A program made the translations under genes and the position numbers. A DNA stretch of 64,000 bases from CAWHMS01 sp963830495 (GTDB taxonomy: Bacteria > Actinomycetota > Actinomycetes > Propionibacteriales > Nocardioidaceae). Below, in pieces: positions 16,098 through 26,259 of this stretch (the stretch's first letter is position 1; each line of letters begins with the position of its first letter). Location of the stretch: positions 806,001 to 870,000 of the forward strand of contig CAWHMS010000003.1 in the NCBI GenBank assembly GCA_963830495.1, written 5' to 3'. Below the pieces are notes generated by a model, which searched no databases, was not told where the DNA came from, and saw only the letters and a list, made by a program, of their open reading frames with translations.

Positions 16098-17749
16098 TGT
16101 ACGTCGCCGCGGTCGTCGGCCGGGCACTTGCGGGAGCAGGCATCGACCACGTCTTCGGAGTGGTGGGGTCGGGCAACTTCCATGTCACCAACGCCATGAT
16201 CGCGGCCGGAACCCGCTTCGTTGCGGCCCGCCACGAAGGCGGTGCCGCCACGATGGCCGACGCCTACGCGCGGATGAGCCGCACGGTCGCGGCGGTGACC
16301 GTGCACCAGGGCTGCGGGCTGACCAATGCGATGACCGGCCTCACCGAGGCGGCCAAGAGCCGAACACCGCTGGTCGTCGTGGCGGCTGAGGTGACCGAGC
16401 CGCGGTCCAACTTCTTCGTCGACCAGGAGGCGCTGGGCCGTGCGGTGGGCGCCGTACCGACCCGCATCTCGTCGGCGGAGACCGCGGCCGCCGAGGCACA
16501 CGCGGCAGTGGCGCTGGCCCGAGACCAACGGCGCACCGTGCTGCTCAACCTGCCGCTGGACGTCCAACGCCAACCGGTGACGTCGCCGCCGTCACCGCCG
16601 CCGCTACCGCGCGACAGGCAAGCGGGCGACCCTCACGCCGGCGCTGCCGACGACGCCGACCTTGCAGTGCTGGTGGCCACCCTGGCTGATGCCCGGCGGC
16701 CGGTGTTCGTGGCTGGTCGCGGCGCTCGTGGGGAGGGCTGTCGATCAGCGCTGGAGGAGCTGGCGGCGGCGTCCGGAGCGCTGGTGGCCACGTCGGCGGT
16801 GGCGAAGGGACTCTTCGTCGGCAATCCCTGGTCTCTGGACGTGTCTGGCGGCTTCGCCTCGCCGGTGGCTGCCGAGCTGGTCGGCCACGCCGACGTGATC
16901 GTCGGTTGGGGCTGTGCGCTGAACATGTGGACCATGCGGCACGGGCGGTTGATCGCCGACGACGCCACCGTGATCCAGGTCGACGACGACCGGGACGCGA
17001 TCGGGGCACACCGCGCGGGAGCCGTCGGGGTGGTCGGCGACGTCGCGGCGACCGCCCGGGCCGCCCTGGCGGTCCTCGACAAGGCGGCAAGCACCGGCTA
17101 CCGAACCGAGGCGGTCCGGGTCCGGATCGCAAGTGGAGTGCGGTGGCGGGACGTGCAGTACGCCGACACCGGCACCGACGAACGGATCGACCCCCGTACA
17201 CTCACGATCGCGCTCGACGACCTGCTACCCGCCGAGCGCGTCGTCGGCGTCGATTCCGGAAACTTCATGGGCTACCCGAGCATGTACTTGTCGGTGCCTG
17301 ACGAGTGGGGCTTCTGCTTCACCCAGGCGTTCCAGTCGATCGGGCTCGGGCTGGCCACGACGATCGGGGCCGCGCTCGCGCAGCCGCACCGCCTCGCGGT
17401 TGCCGCCCTCGGTGACGGCGGCGCCTTGATGGGTGCCAGCGAACTCGAGACCGTCGTACGGCTCGGTCTCCCGTTGGCCGTGATCGTGTACGACGACGAG
17501 GCCTACGGTGCCGAGGTGCATCACTTCGGCCCCGGCGGACATCGACTCGACACCGTCCAGTTCCCGCCGACCGACATCGCCTCGATCGCCCGCGGCTTCG
17601 GCTTCGAGGCCATCACCGTGCGCAGGAGGGACGACCTGGGTCCCGTTGCGGCCTGGGTAAGCGGCGATCGGAGTCAACCACTGCTCATCGACGCGAAGGT
17701 GACCAGCGGACCGTCCTGGTGGCTGGAGGAGGCGTTCCGCGTCCACTGA
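16097..17749 (+). CDS. Thiamine diphosphate-dependent enzyme, acetolactate synthase-like
   Basis: A 550-residue ThDP enzyme with the usual three domains. The N-terminal Pyr domain has the catalytic glutamate in ARHEGGAATMADAYAR. A central domain is followed by the C-terminal PP domain with GDGG and then DDEAYG as the Mg-ThDP site. The overall layout matches the large-subunit acetolactate synthase / benzoylformate decarboxylase superfamily. It is not the biosynthetic IlvB: no small subunit is present, and it is coupled to a cyclase-family hydrolase. A carboligase or decarboxylase in degradation is likely. Confidence 0.85.
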   Translation: MYVAAVVGRALAGAGIDHVFGVVGSGNFHVTNAMIAAGTRFVAARHEGGAATMADAYARMSRTVAAVTVHQGCGLTNAMTGLTEAAKSRTPLVVVAAEVTEPRSNFFVDQEALGRAVGAVPTRISSAETAAAEAHAAVALARDQRRTVLLNLPLDVQRQPVTSPPSPPPLPRDRQAGDPHAGAADDADLAVLVATLADARRPVFVAGRGARGEGCRSALEELAAASGALVATSAVAKGLFVGNPWSLDVSGGFASPVAAELVGHADVIVGWGCALNMWTMRHGRLIADDATVIQVDDDRDAIGAHRAGAVGVVGDVAATARAALAVLDKAASTGYRTEAVRVRIASGVRWRDVQYADTGTDERIDPRTLTIALDDLLPAERVVGVDSGNFMGYPSMYLSVPDEWGFCFTQAFQSIGLGLATTIGAALAQPHRLAVAALGDGGALMGASELETVVRLGLPLAVIVYDDEAYGAEVHHFGPGGHRLDTVQFPPTDIASIARGFGFEAITVRRRDDLGPVAAWVSGDRSQPLLIDAKVTSGPSWWLEEAFRVH

Positions 17750-17759
17750 CCGCCCCAAC

Positions 17760-17813
17760 GCGCAAGATCCGACTCTCAGCCGGTCATAGCCGCTTCAGAG
17801 TCGGATCCTGCGC
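17760..17813. terminator. Bidirectional terminator between the ThDP enzyme and clpC
   Basis: 17-bp arms (17760-17776 and 17797-17813) with one mismatch and a 20-nt loop, core GATCCGACTCT / AGAGTCGGATC, placed between convergent genes. Confidence 0.7.
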
Positions 17814-17839
17814 GGGTGGGAAGGGGTGGGAGCGGGTGG

Positions 17840-20344
<2,505 letters not shown>

Positions 20345-20452
20345 CTGAACTCGCTCCTACCTGGTTGTGCGCTCGTCAACCATGCTAATGGCTGCCCCTA
20401 GCGGAGCGGCCCGCGACGGGATCCGCACCTGGACAACCACGGCCGCCGGGTC

Positions 20453-20490
20453 GGGTGTTCCCGCAGGGGTTCCGCCCTAGGCGAACACCC
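20453..20490 (-). promoter_or_regulatory. Inverted repeat with ClgR-like box upstream of clpC
   Basis: Arms GGGTGTTC (20453-20460) and GAACACCC (20483-20490). Within it CGCCCTAGGCG (20473-20483) resembles the CGC-N5-GCG operator of ClgR, the activator of clp genes in actinobacteria. Confidence 0.35.
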
Positions 20491-20541
20491 TCGCGTGGTC
20501 CGGGCCTCGGCCAGGCACCTGCCTCGGCGAGATGCGGCTGC

Positions 20542-20564
20542 GGCCCGGGGCCTGCGGCCGGGCC
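20542..20564 (-). terminator. Possible terminator after lsr2
   Basis: GGCCCGG (20542-20548) and CCGGGCC (20558-20564) form a 7-bp GC stem with a 9-nt loop, 34 nt past the lsr2 stop. No T-run follows. Confidence 0.4.
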
Positions 20565-20597
20565 AGACCAGGCCGCAACGTCGGCGGAGCAGCCGGC

Positions 20598-20927
20598 TCA
20601 GTTGGCCGCTTCGTAGGCCGCGCGGATCTCGGCGGGCACCCGGCCACGGTCGGAGACCTCGTAGCCGTTGTCCCGAGCCCAGGTCCGGATATCCGACGCG
20701 CTGGTCGAGCGGCGTGACCGTGCTCCGGACGACGTCCTGCGGGCGGCCCGGCCCGACAGCTTGCGGCCGGCGCCGACGTACTGCGCCATCGCCTCCCGCA
20801 ACTTCTTGGCGTTCGACGAGGAAAGATCAATCTCGTACGACGCGCCGTCGAGCCCGAACGTGATGGTTTCGTCGGCCTTGCCCCCGTCAAGGTCATCCTC
20901 GAGCAGGATTTGTACGCGCTGAGCCAC
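20598..20927 (-). CDS. lsr2: Lsr2 family nucleoid-associated protein
   Basis: A 109-residue H-NS-like xenogeneic silencer that bridges AT-rich DNA. The N-terminal dimerisation domain starts AQRVQILLEDDLDGG. A basic linker follows, and the C-terminal DNA-binding domain includes IRTWARDNGYEVSDRGRVP, with the RGR minor-groove motif. GTG 20927 is chosen because GGAAGGGA lies 7 nt upstream and homologues begin MAQRV; an ATG ten codons earlier would bury that site. Its place between clpC and lysS is conserved in many actinobacteria. Confidence 0.95.
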   Translation of the reverse strand: MAQRVQILLEDDLDGGKADETITFGLDGASYEIDLSSSNAKKLREAMAQYVGAGRKLSGRAARRTSSGARSRRSTSASDIRTWARDNGYEVSDRGRVPAEIRAAYEAAN

Positions 20928-21014
20928 GACTATGTCCCTTCCCACGGAATTCTTCATCCGACGCTAGCACCGAATTTTCGTGCGCGCGACCCGATCAATG
21001 TGAATCCGAATGGA

Positions 21015-22535
21015 CTATTCCGGTCTCAGCAATGGGAAGAGAATGGACTCCCGAATTCCGACGCCCGCCAGCAACATCACCAGCCTGTCCACGCCGAGAC
21101 CCATTCCGCCGGCAGGCGGCATTCCGAACTCCAGCGCGCGCAGGAACTGCTCATCGAGGTCCATTGCCTCGGGATCACCCTGGGACGCGAGCATCGACTG
21201 CTGGACGAGTCGCTCACGTTGCACGATCGGGTCGTTCAGCTCCGTGTAGGCCGGCGCCAGCTCGATCCCGTTGATGATGAGATCCCATGCCTCGTTGAGT
21301 CCCGGACTCGATCGGTGCGGCTTGGCGAGGGGCTTGACTGCCTCGGGATAGTCGCAGACGAATGTCGGCGTGATCAGCGTGTGCTCCACCAGCTTCTCGT
21401 AGATCTCGAGCACGATTTCACCCACTCCCCATTGCGGGTGCACTTCGACACCGTGTCGCTCGGCAATCTTGCGGAGCGACTTCGCCGAAGACTCCAGCGT
21501 GACCGTCTCACCCACGGCGTCTGAAACTAGGTCGAGCAGCGCCACGTGGCGCCATTCGCCTTCGAGGTCGATCTCGCTGCCGTCGCGCGACCTCACGACG
21601 GTGCGATCGACGGCCCGGGCGGCATTCAGCACGAGTTCCCTGGCCAGCTCGGCCATGGTGTTGTAGTCGCCGTAGGCCTCATAAGCCTCGAGCATCGAGA
21701 ATTCGGCCGCATGGCTGGAGTCGACCCCCTCGTTGCGAAAGGTACGGCCGATCTCGTAGACCTTCTCCATGCCGCCCACCATCGCCCGCTTGAGGTCGAG
21801 CTCGAGCGCGATCCGCAGCAGCATCTCTTGGTCGAAGGCGTTGAGGTGCGTACGGAAGGGACGCGCAGCAGCACCACCGTTGGTGAGCTGCAAGACGGGC
21901 GTCTCGACCTCGAGGAACCCCCGCTCCTCCAGGGTGGCGCGCAGCGACTTGAGCACGGCGGCCTTCTGCCGTACGACGGCGCGCGCCTCCGGCCGCACGA
22001 TCATGTCGACGTACCGCAGCCGGACTCGGGCTTCGTCGGAGAGCGGACGGTGCTCGTTCGGCAGCGGGCGCAGGGTCTTGGCGGCCATCTGCCAGGTGAC
22101 CACCTGGATCGAGAGCTCCCCCCGCCGACTGGTGACGACTTCGCCCTGCACGGCCAGATGATCTCCGATGTCGACCAGCGACTTGAACGCCTCAAGCTGG
22201 TCCTCCCCGACCTCCGCCAGCGAGAGCATCGCCTGCAGCTCGGACCCGTCCCCGGACCGCAACCTGGCGAAGCAGAGCTTCCCGGTGTTGCGGAGGAAGA
22301 TCACCCGCCCTGTGACCGCGACGTGGTCACCGGTCCGAACATCTGCCCCGAGCTCGTCGGCGTCGTACGACGAGACGATCTCAGCCAGGGTGTGAGTCCG
22401 GGGCACCGAGATCGGGTAAGGCGCATGGCCACTCTCGATCAGCCGCTCGCGCTTCTCCCGGCGTACCCGCATCTGCTCCGGCAGATCGTCGCCTTCGGGT
22501 GACGCGCCAGGGGCGTCGTCCGGGGAGTCGGTCAT
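21015..22535 (-). CDS. lysS: Lysyl-tRNA synthetase, class II
   Basis: A 506-residue enzyme charging tRNA-Lys. The N-terminal OB-fold anticodon domain (VAVTGRVIFLRNTGKLCFARL) precedes the class II catalytic core. Motif 2 lies around YEIGRTFRNEGVDSSHAAEF and motif 3 is GLGVDRLVML near the C-terminus. An acidic extension precedes the usual start. ATG 22535 has TAGCCT six nt upstream, so the transcript is probably leaderless. It lies between coaX and lsr2 on the same strand. Confidence 0.96.
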   Translation of the reverse strand: MTDSPDDAPGASPEGDDLPEQMRVRREKRERLIESGHAPYPISVPRTHTLAEIVSSYDADELGADVRTGDHVAVTGRVIFLRNTGKLCFARLRSGDGSELQAMLSLAEVGEDQLEAFKSLVDIGDHLAVQGEVVTSRRGELSIQVVTWQMAAKTLRPLPNEHRPLSDEARVRLRYVDMIVRPEARAVVRQKAAVLKSLRATLEERGFLEVETPVLQLTNGGAAARPFRTHLNAFDQEMLLRIALELDLKRAMVGGMEKVYEIGRTFRNEGVDSSHAAEFSMLEAYEAYGDYNTMAELARELVLNAARAVDRTVVRSRDGSEIDLEGEWRHVALLDLVSDAVGETVTLESSAKSLRKIAERHGVEVHPQWGVGEIVLEIYEKLVEHTLITPTFVCDYPEAVKPLAKPHRSSPGLNEAWDLIINGIELAPAYTELNDPIVQRERLVQQSMLASQGDPEAMDLDEQFLRALEFGMPPAGGMGLGVDRLVMLLAGVGIRESILFPLLRPE

Positions 22536-22541
22536 GTACGA

Positions 22542-22547
22542 AGGCTA
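22542..22547 (-). promoter_or_regulatory. -10 element of leaderless lysS
   Basis: Minus-strand TAGCCT, then 6 nt (TCGTAC) and ATG 22535. Confidence 0.5.
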
Positions 22548-22607
22548 CGACACCGGCCACGTCGACCGGCCCACTCAGAGCCCGGTGGGGCCGACCGAGC
22601 AAGCCGG

Positions 22608-23411
22608 TCAGGTGTTGCGGGCAAAGATCAGTCGCAGCCCGTGCAGCGTCAGGTTGGGCTCGCTTCGATGCAGCGAGGTGCACTCGTCGACGACGGCGCT
22701 GTGCACCTGGCCGGTGACGATCGTCGTGAGCTCGGCTTCGCCGATGTCCAGCTCGGATCGGATGCGGGAGACGATCCCGTCGACCTGTCCAGCGAAGCCG
22801 AAGACGGCCCCGGCCTGAAGCGCCTCGATGGTGTTGCGGGCGATCACAGACCTCGGTCGCTCGAGCTCCACCTGGCGGAGCTGTGCCGCACTGCTGCCCA
22901 GCGCCGCCACCGACACGTCCACGCCGGGAGCGATCACGCCGCCGATGTATGCGCCGTTGGCGTCGAGCACGTCGAACGTCGTGGCGAAGCCGAGATCCAC
23001 GACGACGCACGGACCGCCGACGAGCTCCGCCGCAGCCACCGCGTTGGCCACCCGGTCGGTGCCGACCTCGCGCGGATTGTCCATGAGCACCGGGAGACCG
23101 GTACGCACACCAGGCCCCACGATCACGACAGCGGCCTCGGCAAAGTGCCGGAGCATGGTCTCGCGGAGCTCGTGCAGCACGCTCGGCACCGTCGATGAGA
23201 CGCAGACGCCCTCGACCGGGCCCCGGTCCTCGGAGCGAAGCAGGCCAGACAGCAAGACACCCCACTCGTCCGCGGTGCGGTTCGGCGCCGTGGAGAGCCG
23301 CCAGACATCGACCAGCTCGGCTCCCTCGAAGAGCCCCACGCTGGTGTGCGAGTTGCGCACGTCGAAGCACGCCAACCGCGTGGCCCGGCGACCGTCGTCG
23401 ACCATGCTCAC
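22608..23411 (-). CDS. coaX: Type III pantothenate kinase
   Basis: A 267-residue ASKHA-fold kinase for the first step of CoA synthesis, needing a monovalent cation and insensitive to CoA feedback. The phosphate-binding loop is FDVRNSHTSVGLF; Arg where other phyla have Gly is normal for actinobacteria. Further features are PGVRTGLPVLMDNPREVG, DRVANAVAA and the C-terminal GLRLIFARN. GTG 23411 overlaps the panC stop by 4 bp (GTGA). With panC and the DUF2520 gene it forms a CoA-precursor operon. Confidence 0.94.
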   Translation of the reverse strand: MSMVDDGRRATRLACFDVRNSHTSVGLFEGAELVDVWRLSTAPNRTADEWGVLLSGLLRSEDRGPVEGVCVSSTVPSVLHELRETMLRHFAEAAVVIVGPGVRTGLPVLMDNPREVGTDRVANAVAAAELVGGPCVVVDLGFATTFDVLDANGAYIGGVIAPGVDVSVAALGSSAAQLRQVELERPRSVIARNTIEALQAGAVFGFAGQVDGIVSRIRSELDIGEAELTTIVTGQVHSAVVDECTSLHRSEPNLTLHGLRLIFARNT

Positions 23412-24253
23412 CCCTCGCCGTGTCGCCCGAGCACCACGGGCACGTTGTCGATGAGCCGGGTTCTGCCGAGATGAGCAGCGACGAGCAGTCGCGCGTCACC
23501 CTCGTCCGGTGCCGCCGTCAGGTCGGGCGCGCGGAGCACCAGATAGTCCAGACGCAGGCTCGGATCCCGGCCCAGCTCCTCGCGGGCGGCGCCGAGCGCT
23601 GCCTGAGCGCCGTCTCTCGCCGCTTCCTGCCCGGCGCGGAGAGCACGGCTCAGCACCGCAGCTGAGGCACGATCGTCAGCGTCCAGATAGCGGTTGCGGG
23701 AGCTGCGGGCCAAGCCATCCGGCTCCCGTGCGGTGGGTACGCCGACGACCTCGACCGGCATGCACAGGTCACTGACCATGCGCCTGATCAGCACCAGCTG
23801 CTGGTAGTCCTTCTCGCCGAAGACAGCCAGATCGGGGGACACCAGGTTGACGAGCTTGGCCACGACAGTCAGGACGCCGGAGAAGTGCCCGGGGCGCACG
23901 GCGCCCTCGAGGTCATCGCCGAGCGGACCGGGGTGCACGCGCACCTCGGGTTCGCCGCCGGGGTACATCACATCGACCGCCGGCGTGAAGACCAGGTCCG
24001 CGCCGTGATCCCTGCACAGCTCGAGGTCCGCCGCGAGAGTCCGGGGGTAGCGGTCCAGATCCTCGCCGGGTCCGAACTGCAACGGGTTGACGAAGATCGA
24101 GACGACCACGAGGTCACTGCTGCCACGGGCAGTCTCGACCAGTGCCGCGTGTCCTGGATGCAGCGCACCCATGGTGGGCACGAAGCCGATCCGCTGGCCC
24201 GGCCGCCCCGTCAGGTCCGCACGCAACGCCGCACGCGTCGCGACGGTCTTCAC
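23408..24253 (-). CDS. panC: Pantothenate synthetase PanC
   Basis: A 281-residue ATP-dependent ligase joining pantoate and beta-alanine. It shows the nucleotide motif VPTMGALHPGHAAL, the pantoate-site segment SIFVNPLQFGPGEDLDRYPR, GHFSGVLTVVAKL, FGEKDYQQL and the KMSKS-like ARSSRNRYL. GTG 24253 overlaps the upstream stop by 4 bp (GTGA), and its own stop overlaps coaX likewise, a tight three-gene operon. No panB or panD is in the window. Confidence 0.96.
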   Translation of the reverse strand: MKTVATRAALRADLTGRPGQRIGFVPTMGALHPGHAALVETARGSSDLVVVSIFVNPLQFGPGEDLDRYPRTLAADLELCRDHGADLVFTPAVDVMYPGGEPEVRVHPGPLGDDLEGAVRPGHFSGVLTVVAKLVNLVSPDLAVFGEKDYQQLVLIRRMVSDLCMPVEVVGVPTAREPDGLARSSRNRYLDADDRASAAVLSRALRAGQEAARDGAQAALGAAREELGRDPSLRLDYLVLRAPDLTAAPDEGDARLLVAAHLGRTRLIDNVPVVLGRHGEG

Positions 24254-25137
24254 GCCAGGGTCTCGGCCAAGGCGTCGTTGAGCAGCCCGACGATGGCTGC
24301 CGCCCGACGCGGCTCGAGCCGGCCGTCGACGACGGCATGGTTGGCGGTCGCCCGACCCATCGCCACATAGGACTCCAACGTCTCCGGTGCGGCCGGGATC
24401 AGACTGCGCACATGCGCCCGCACGGTCTCGACGTCGCCCCGCACGATCGGGCCGGTCAGCGCGGCGTCGCCGTACAGGAGCGCATTGTCGAGCGCTGCCG
24501 TCAGGAGCGGTCGCAGCGTCGCCGCAGGATCGAGGCTGCCGGTCGCGCGAAGGAGGCTCATCGACTGCGCCACCAAGGTGACGAGATGGTTGGCGCCGTG
24601 CGCCAGCGCCGCGTGGTACAGAGACCGCTGCTCCTCGGGCACCCACACCGTGCGTCCGCCCAGCGCGACCGCGAGCTGTGCCGCGATCGGGCGCTCGGAA
24701 AGCGGGCTGGTGACCCCGAACACGCACCCCGGGAGGCGATCGAGGTCGAGGTCGGTGCCGGTGAAGGTCATGGCCGGGTGCATCGCGATGCCGCGCGCGC
24801 CGATCGCGGTGGCCGGCTGCAGCACCTGCATCCCATGGCGCCCCGAGGTATGGACGACGAGCTGACCGGACCTGATCGCACCGGCGCCCACCAGCATGCG
24901 GACCACGTTGTCGAGGGAGTCGTCGGGCACGGTCAGCAGCAAGACGTCGCACGAACGCGCGACCGCGGTGGGCTTGGCCACGGGGACCCCGGGAAGCATC
25001 GTCTCGATGCGGGTGCGGGAGGCATCGGACTCGCCGCCGACCGCCGTGATGTCGTGCCCGGAGGCCCGGAGTGCGGCAGCCAGGACGGCGCCGACGCGGC
25101 CCGCTCCGATCACCCCGACCGAGAAGTGGTTGTTCAC
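24250..25137 (-). CDS. Rossmann-like / DUF2520 domain protein
   Basis: A 295-residue two-domain dehydrogenase-like protein. The N-terminal Rossmann domain starts VGVIGAGRVGAVLAAAL and includes VLLLTVPDDSLDNVV. An all-helical C-terminal DUF2520 domain follows (SLYHAALAHGANHLVTLV). The layout matches ProC / ketopantoate reductase-type NAD(P) enzymes. It is the first gene of the operon with panC and coaX, which suggests a step in pantothenate synthesis, possibly ketopantoate reduction. That role is inference. GTG 25137 has GGAAAGG upstream. Confidence 0.85.
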   Translation of the reverse strand: MNNHFSVGVIGAGRVGAVLAAALRASGHDITAVGGESDASRTRIETMLPGVPVAKPTAVARSCDVLLLTVPDDSLDNVVRMLVGAGAIRSGQLVVHTSGRHGMQVLQPATAIGARGIAMHPAMTFTGTDLDLDRLPGCVFGVTSPLSERPIAAQLAVALGGRTVWVPEEQRSLYHAALAHGANHLVTLVAQSMSLLRATGSLDPAATLRPLLTAALDNALLYGDAALTGPIVRGDVETVRAHVRSLIPAAPETLESYVAMGRATANHAVVDGRLEPRRAAAIVGLLNDALAETLA

Positions 25138-25317
25138 GTGTGTCGCCTTTCCGTTCCAGTCCCGAGCGGGTACCAGACGTCCGTGCGTTGCTCGTCAGTG
25201 ACAGCGATGCCAACCCCAGGGTATCCGGGTCCGAGATTGCCCAGGCCCGGCGTCAGCGTGGGCTGGGTCACACCAGACAGGGTCGGCCGTCTCGGTGCGG
25301 CGCTAGCCTGAGGCGTT

Positions 25318-26259
25318 GTGAGGAGCTCCGGGGGCTGGCCGACTCTTCGCGACGCGTGGCAGGAGGCGCTCTACGGGGTCGACGGCTTCTATCGTCGAGC
25401 GCTGCCGAGCGAGCACTTCCGGACGTCGGTGCACGCGTCCCCGTTGTTCGCTGCGGCTCTGGTGGGTTGGGCGCGGCAGCACGGCCTGACGACGGTGACA
25501 GACATCGGCTCCGGCGCAGGCGAGCTGCTGGCTCAGATCCACCGGATCGCCCCCGACCTGCTACTGACTGGCGTCGACCTCAGGCCGCGGCCGCGGGGAC
25601 TGCCCGACGCGGTCGACTGGCGTCACGACGTATCCGGCGAGCTCTCGGGCTTGGTGCTGGCCAACGAGCTGCTCGATGACATCCCGTGCGCGGTGGTCGA
25701 GGTGGACGACGTCGGCGCCGTACGCACGGTCGAGATCGAACCCAGCAGCGGAGCCGAGCGACTCGGTGCCCTGGCCACGGCCGCGGACACCGCCTGGTGC
25801 GACCGGTGGTGGCCGGTTCGACAGCCGGGCGAGCGTGCGGAGGTCGGGTTGGAGCGCGAGGACTTCTGGGCCGACATCTGCGGCCGTACGACGACCGGCA
25901 TCTGCGTGGCGATCGACTACGGCCACACCCGCGCTACCAGGCCGGGGGGCGGCTCGTTCGCGGCCTACCGCGACGGTCGGGCGGTGCCAGCCGTCGCCGA
26001 CGGCAGCTGTGACCTCACCGCGCACGTGGCCGTCGATGCTCTCGCCGCGCGGGTGGGGGCACAGCTGGAGCGGCAGCGCGACGTGCTGCCGCGCCTCGGC
26101 GTGAGCGCACGGCGGCCCGGCCTCGAGCTCGCGGCGACCGATCCGGCCGGCTACGTGCGCGAGCTGGCCAAGGCCGGGGAGGCCGCCGAGCTCACCGGAT
26201 CGCCCGGGCTCGGCGACTTCTGGTGGGTGGTGACACGCGTCGGCTCATCCGGGCCGTGA
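25318..26259 (+). CDS. SAM-dependent methyltransferase, MidA/NDUFAF7-like
   Basis: A 313-residue methyltransferase of the MidA (NDUFAF7) family. The family phrases are YGVDGFYRRALPSEHFRTSV, TDIGSGAGELL (SAM motif I), LVLANELLDDIPCAVVE (the NEFFDALP-like motif) and GICVAIDYGH. In mitochondria NDUFAF7 dimethylates an arginine of NDUFS2, the NuoD homologue, during complex I assembly. Here a nuoD gene lies one gene away (27857-29059), so NuoD is a plausible substrate. TAGCCT lies 8 nt before GTG 25318. Its 3' end overlaps the convergent glycosyltransferase by 15 bp. Confidence 0.85.
   Translation: MRSSGGWPTLRDAWQEALYGVDGFYRRALPSEHFRTSVHASPLFAAALVGWARQHGLTTVTDIGSGAGELLAQIHRIAPDLLLTGVDLRPRPRGLPDAVDWRHDVSGELSGLVLANELLDDIPCAVVEVDDVGAVRTVEIEPSSGAERLGALATAADTAWCDRWWPVRQPGERAEVGLEREDFWADICGRTTTGICVAIDYGHTRATRPGGGSFAAYRDGRAVPAVADGSCDLTAHVAVDALAARVGAQLERQRDVLPRLGVSARRPGLELAATDPAGYVRELAKAGEAAELTGSPGLGDFWWVVTRVGSSGP

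Noticed and set aside
22608..23411. Defective CoaX because the phosphate loop reads DVRN instead of DxGN
   Set aside because: Arginine at this place is usual in actinobacterial CoaX proteins.
24254..25213. Long extension of panC upstream, giving a 601-residue product
   Set aside because: It is the DUF2520 gene read in a wrong frame; PanC homologues start at GTG 24253 and the GTGA overlap explains expression.
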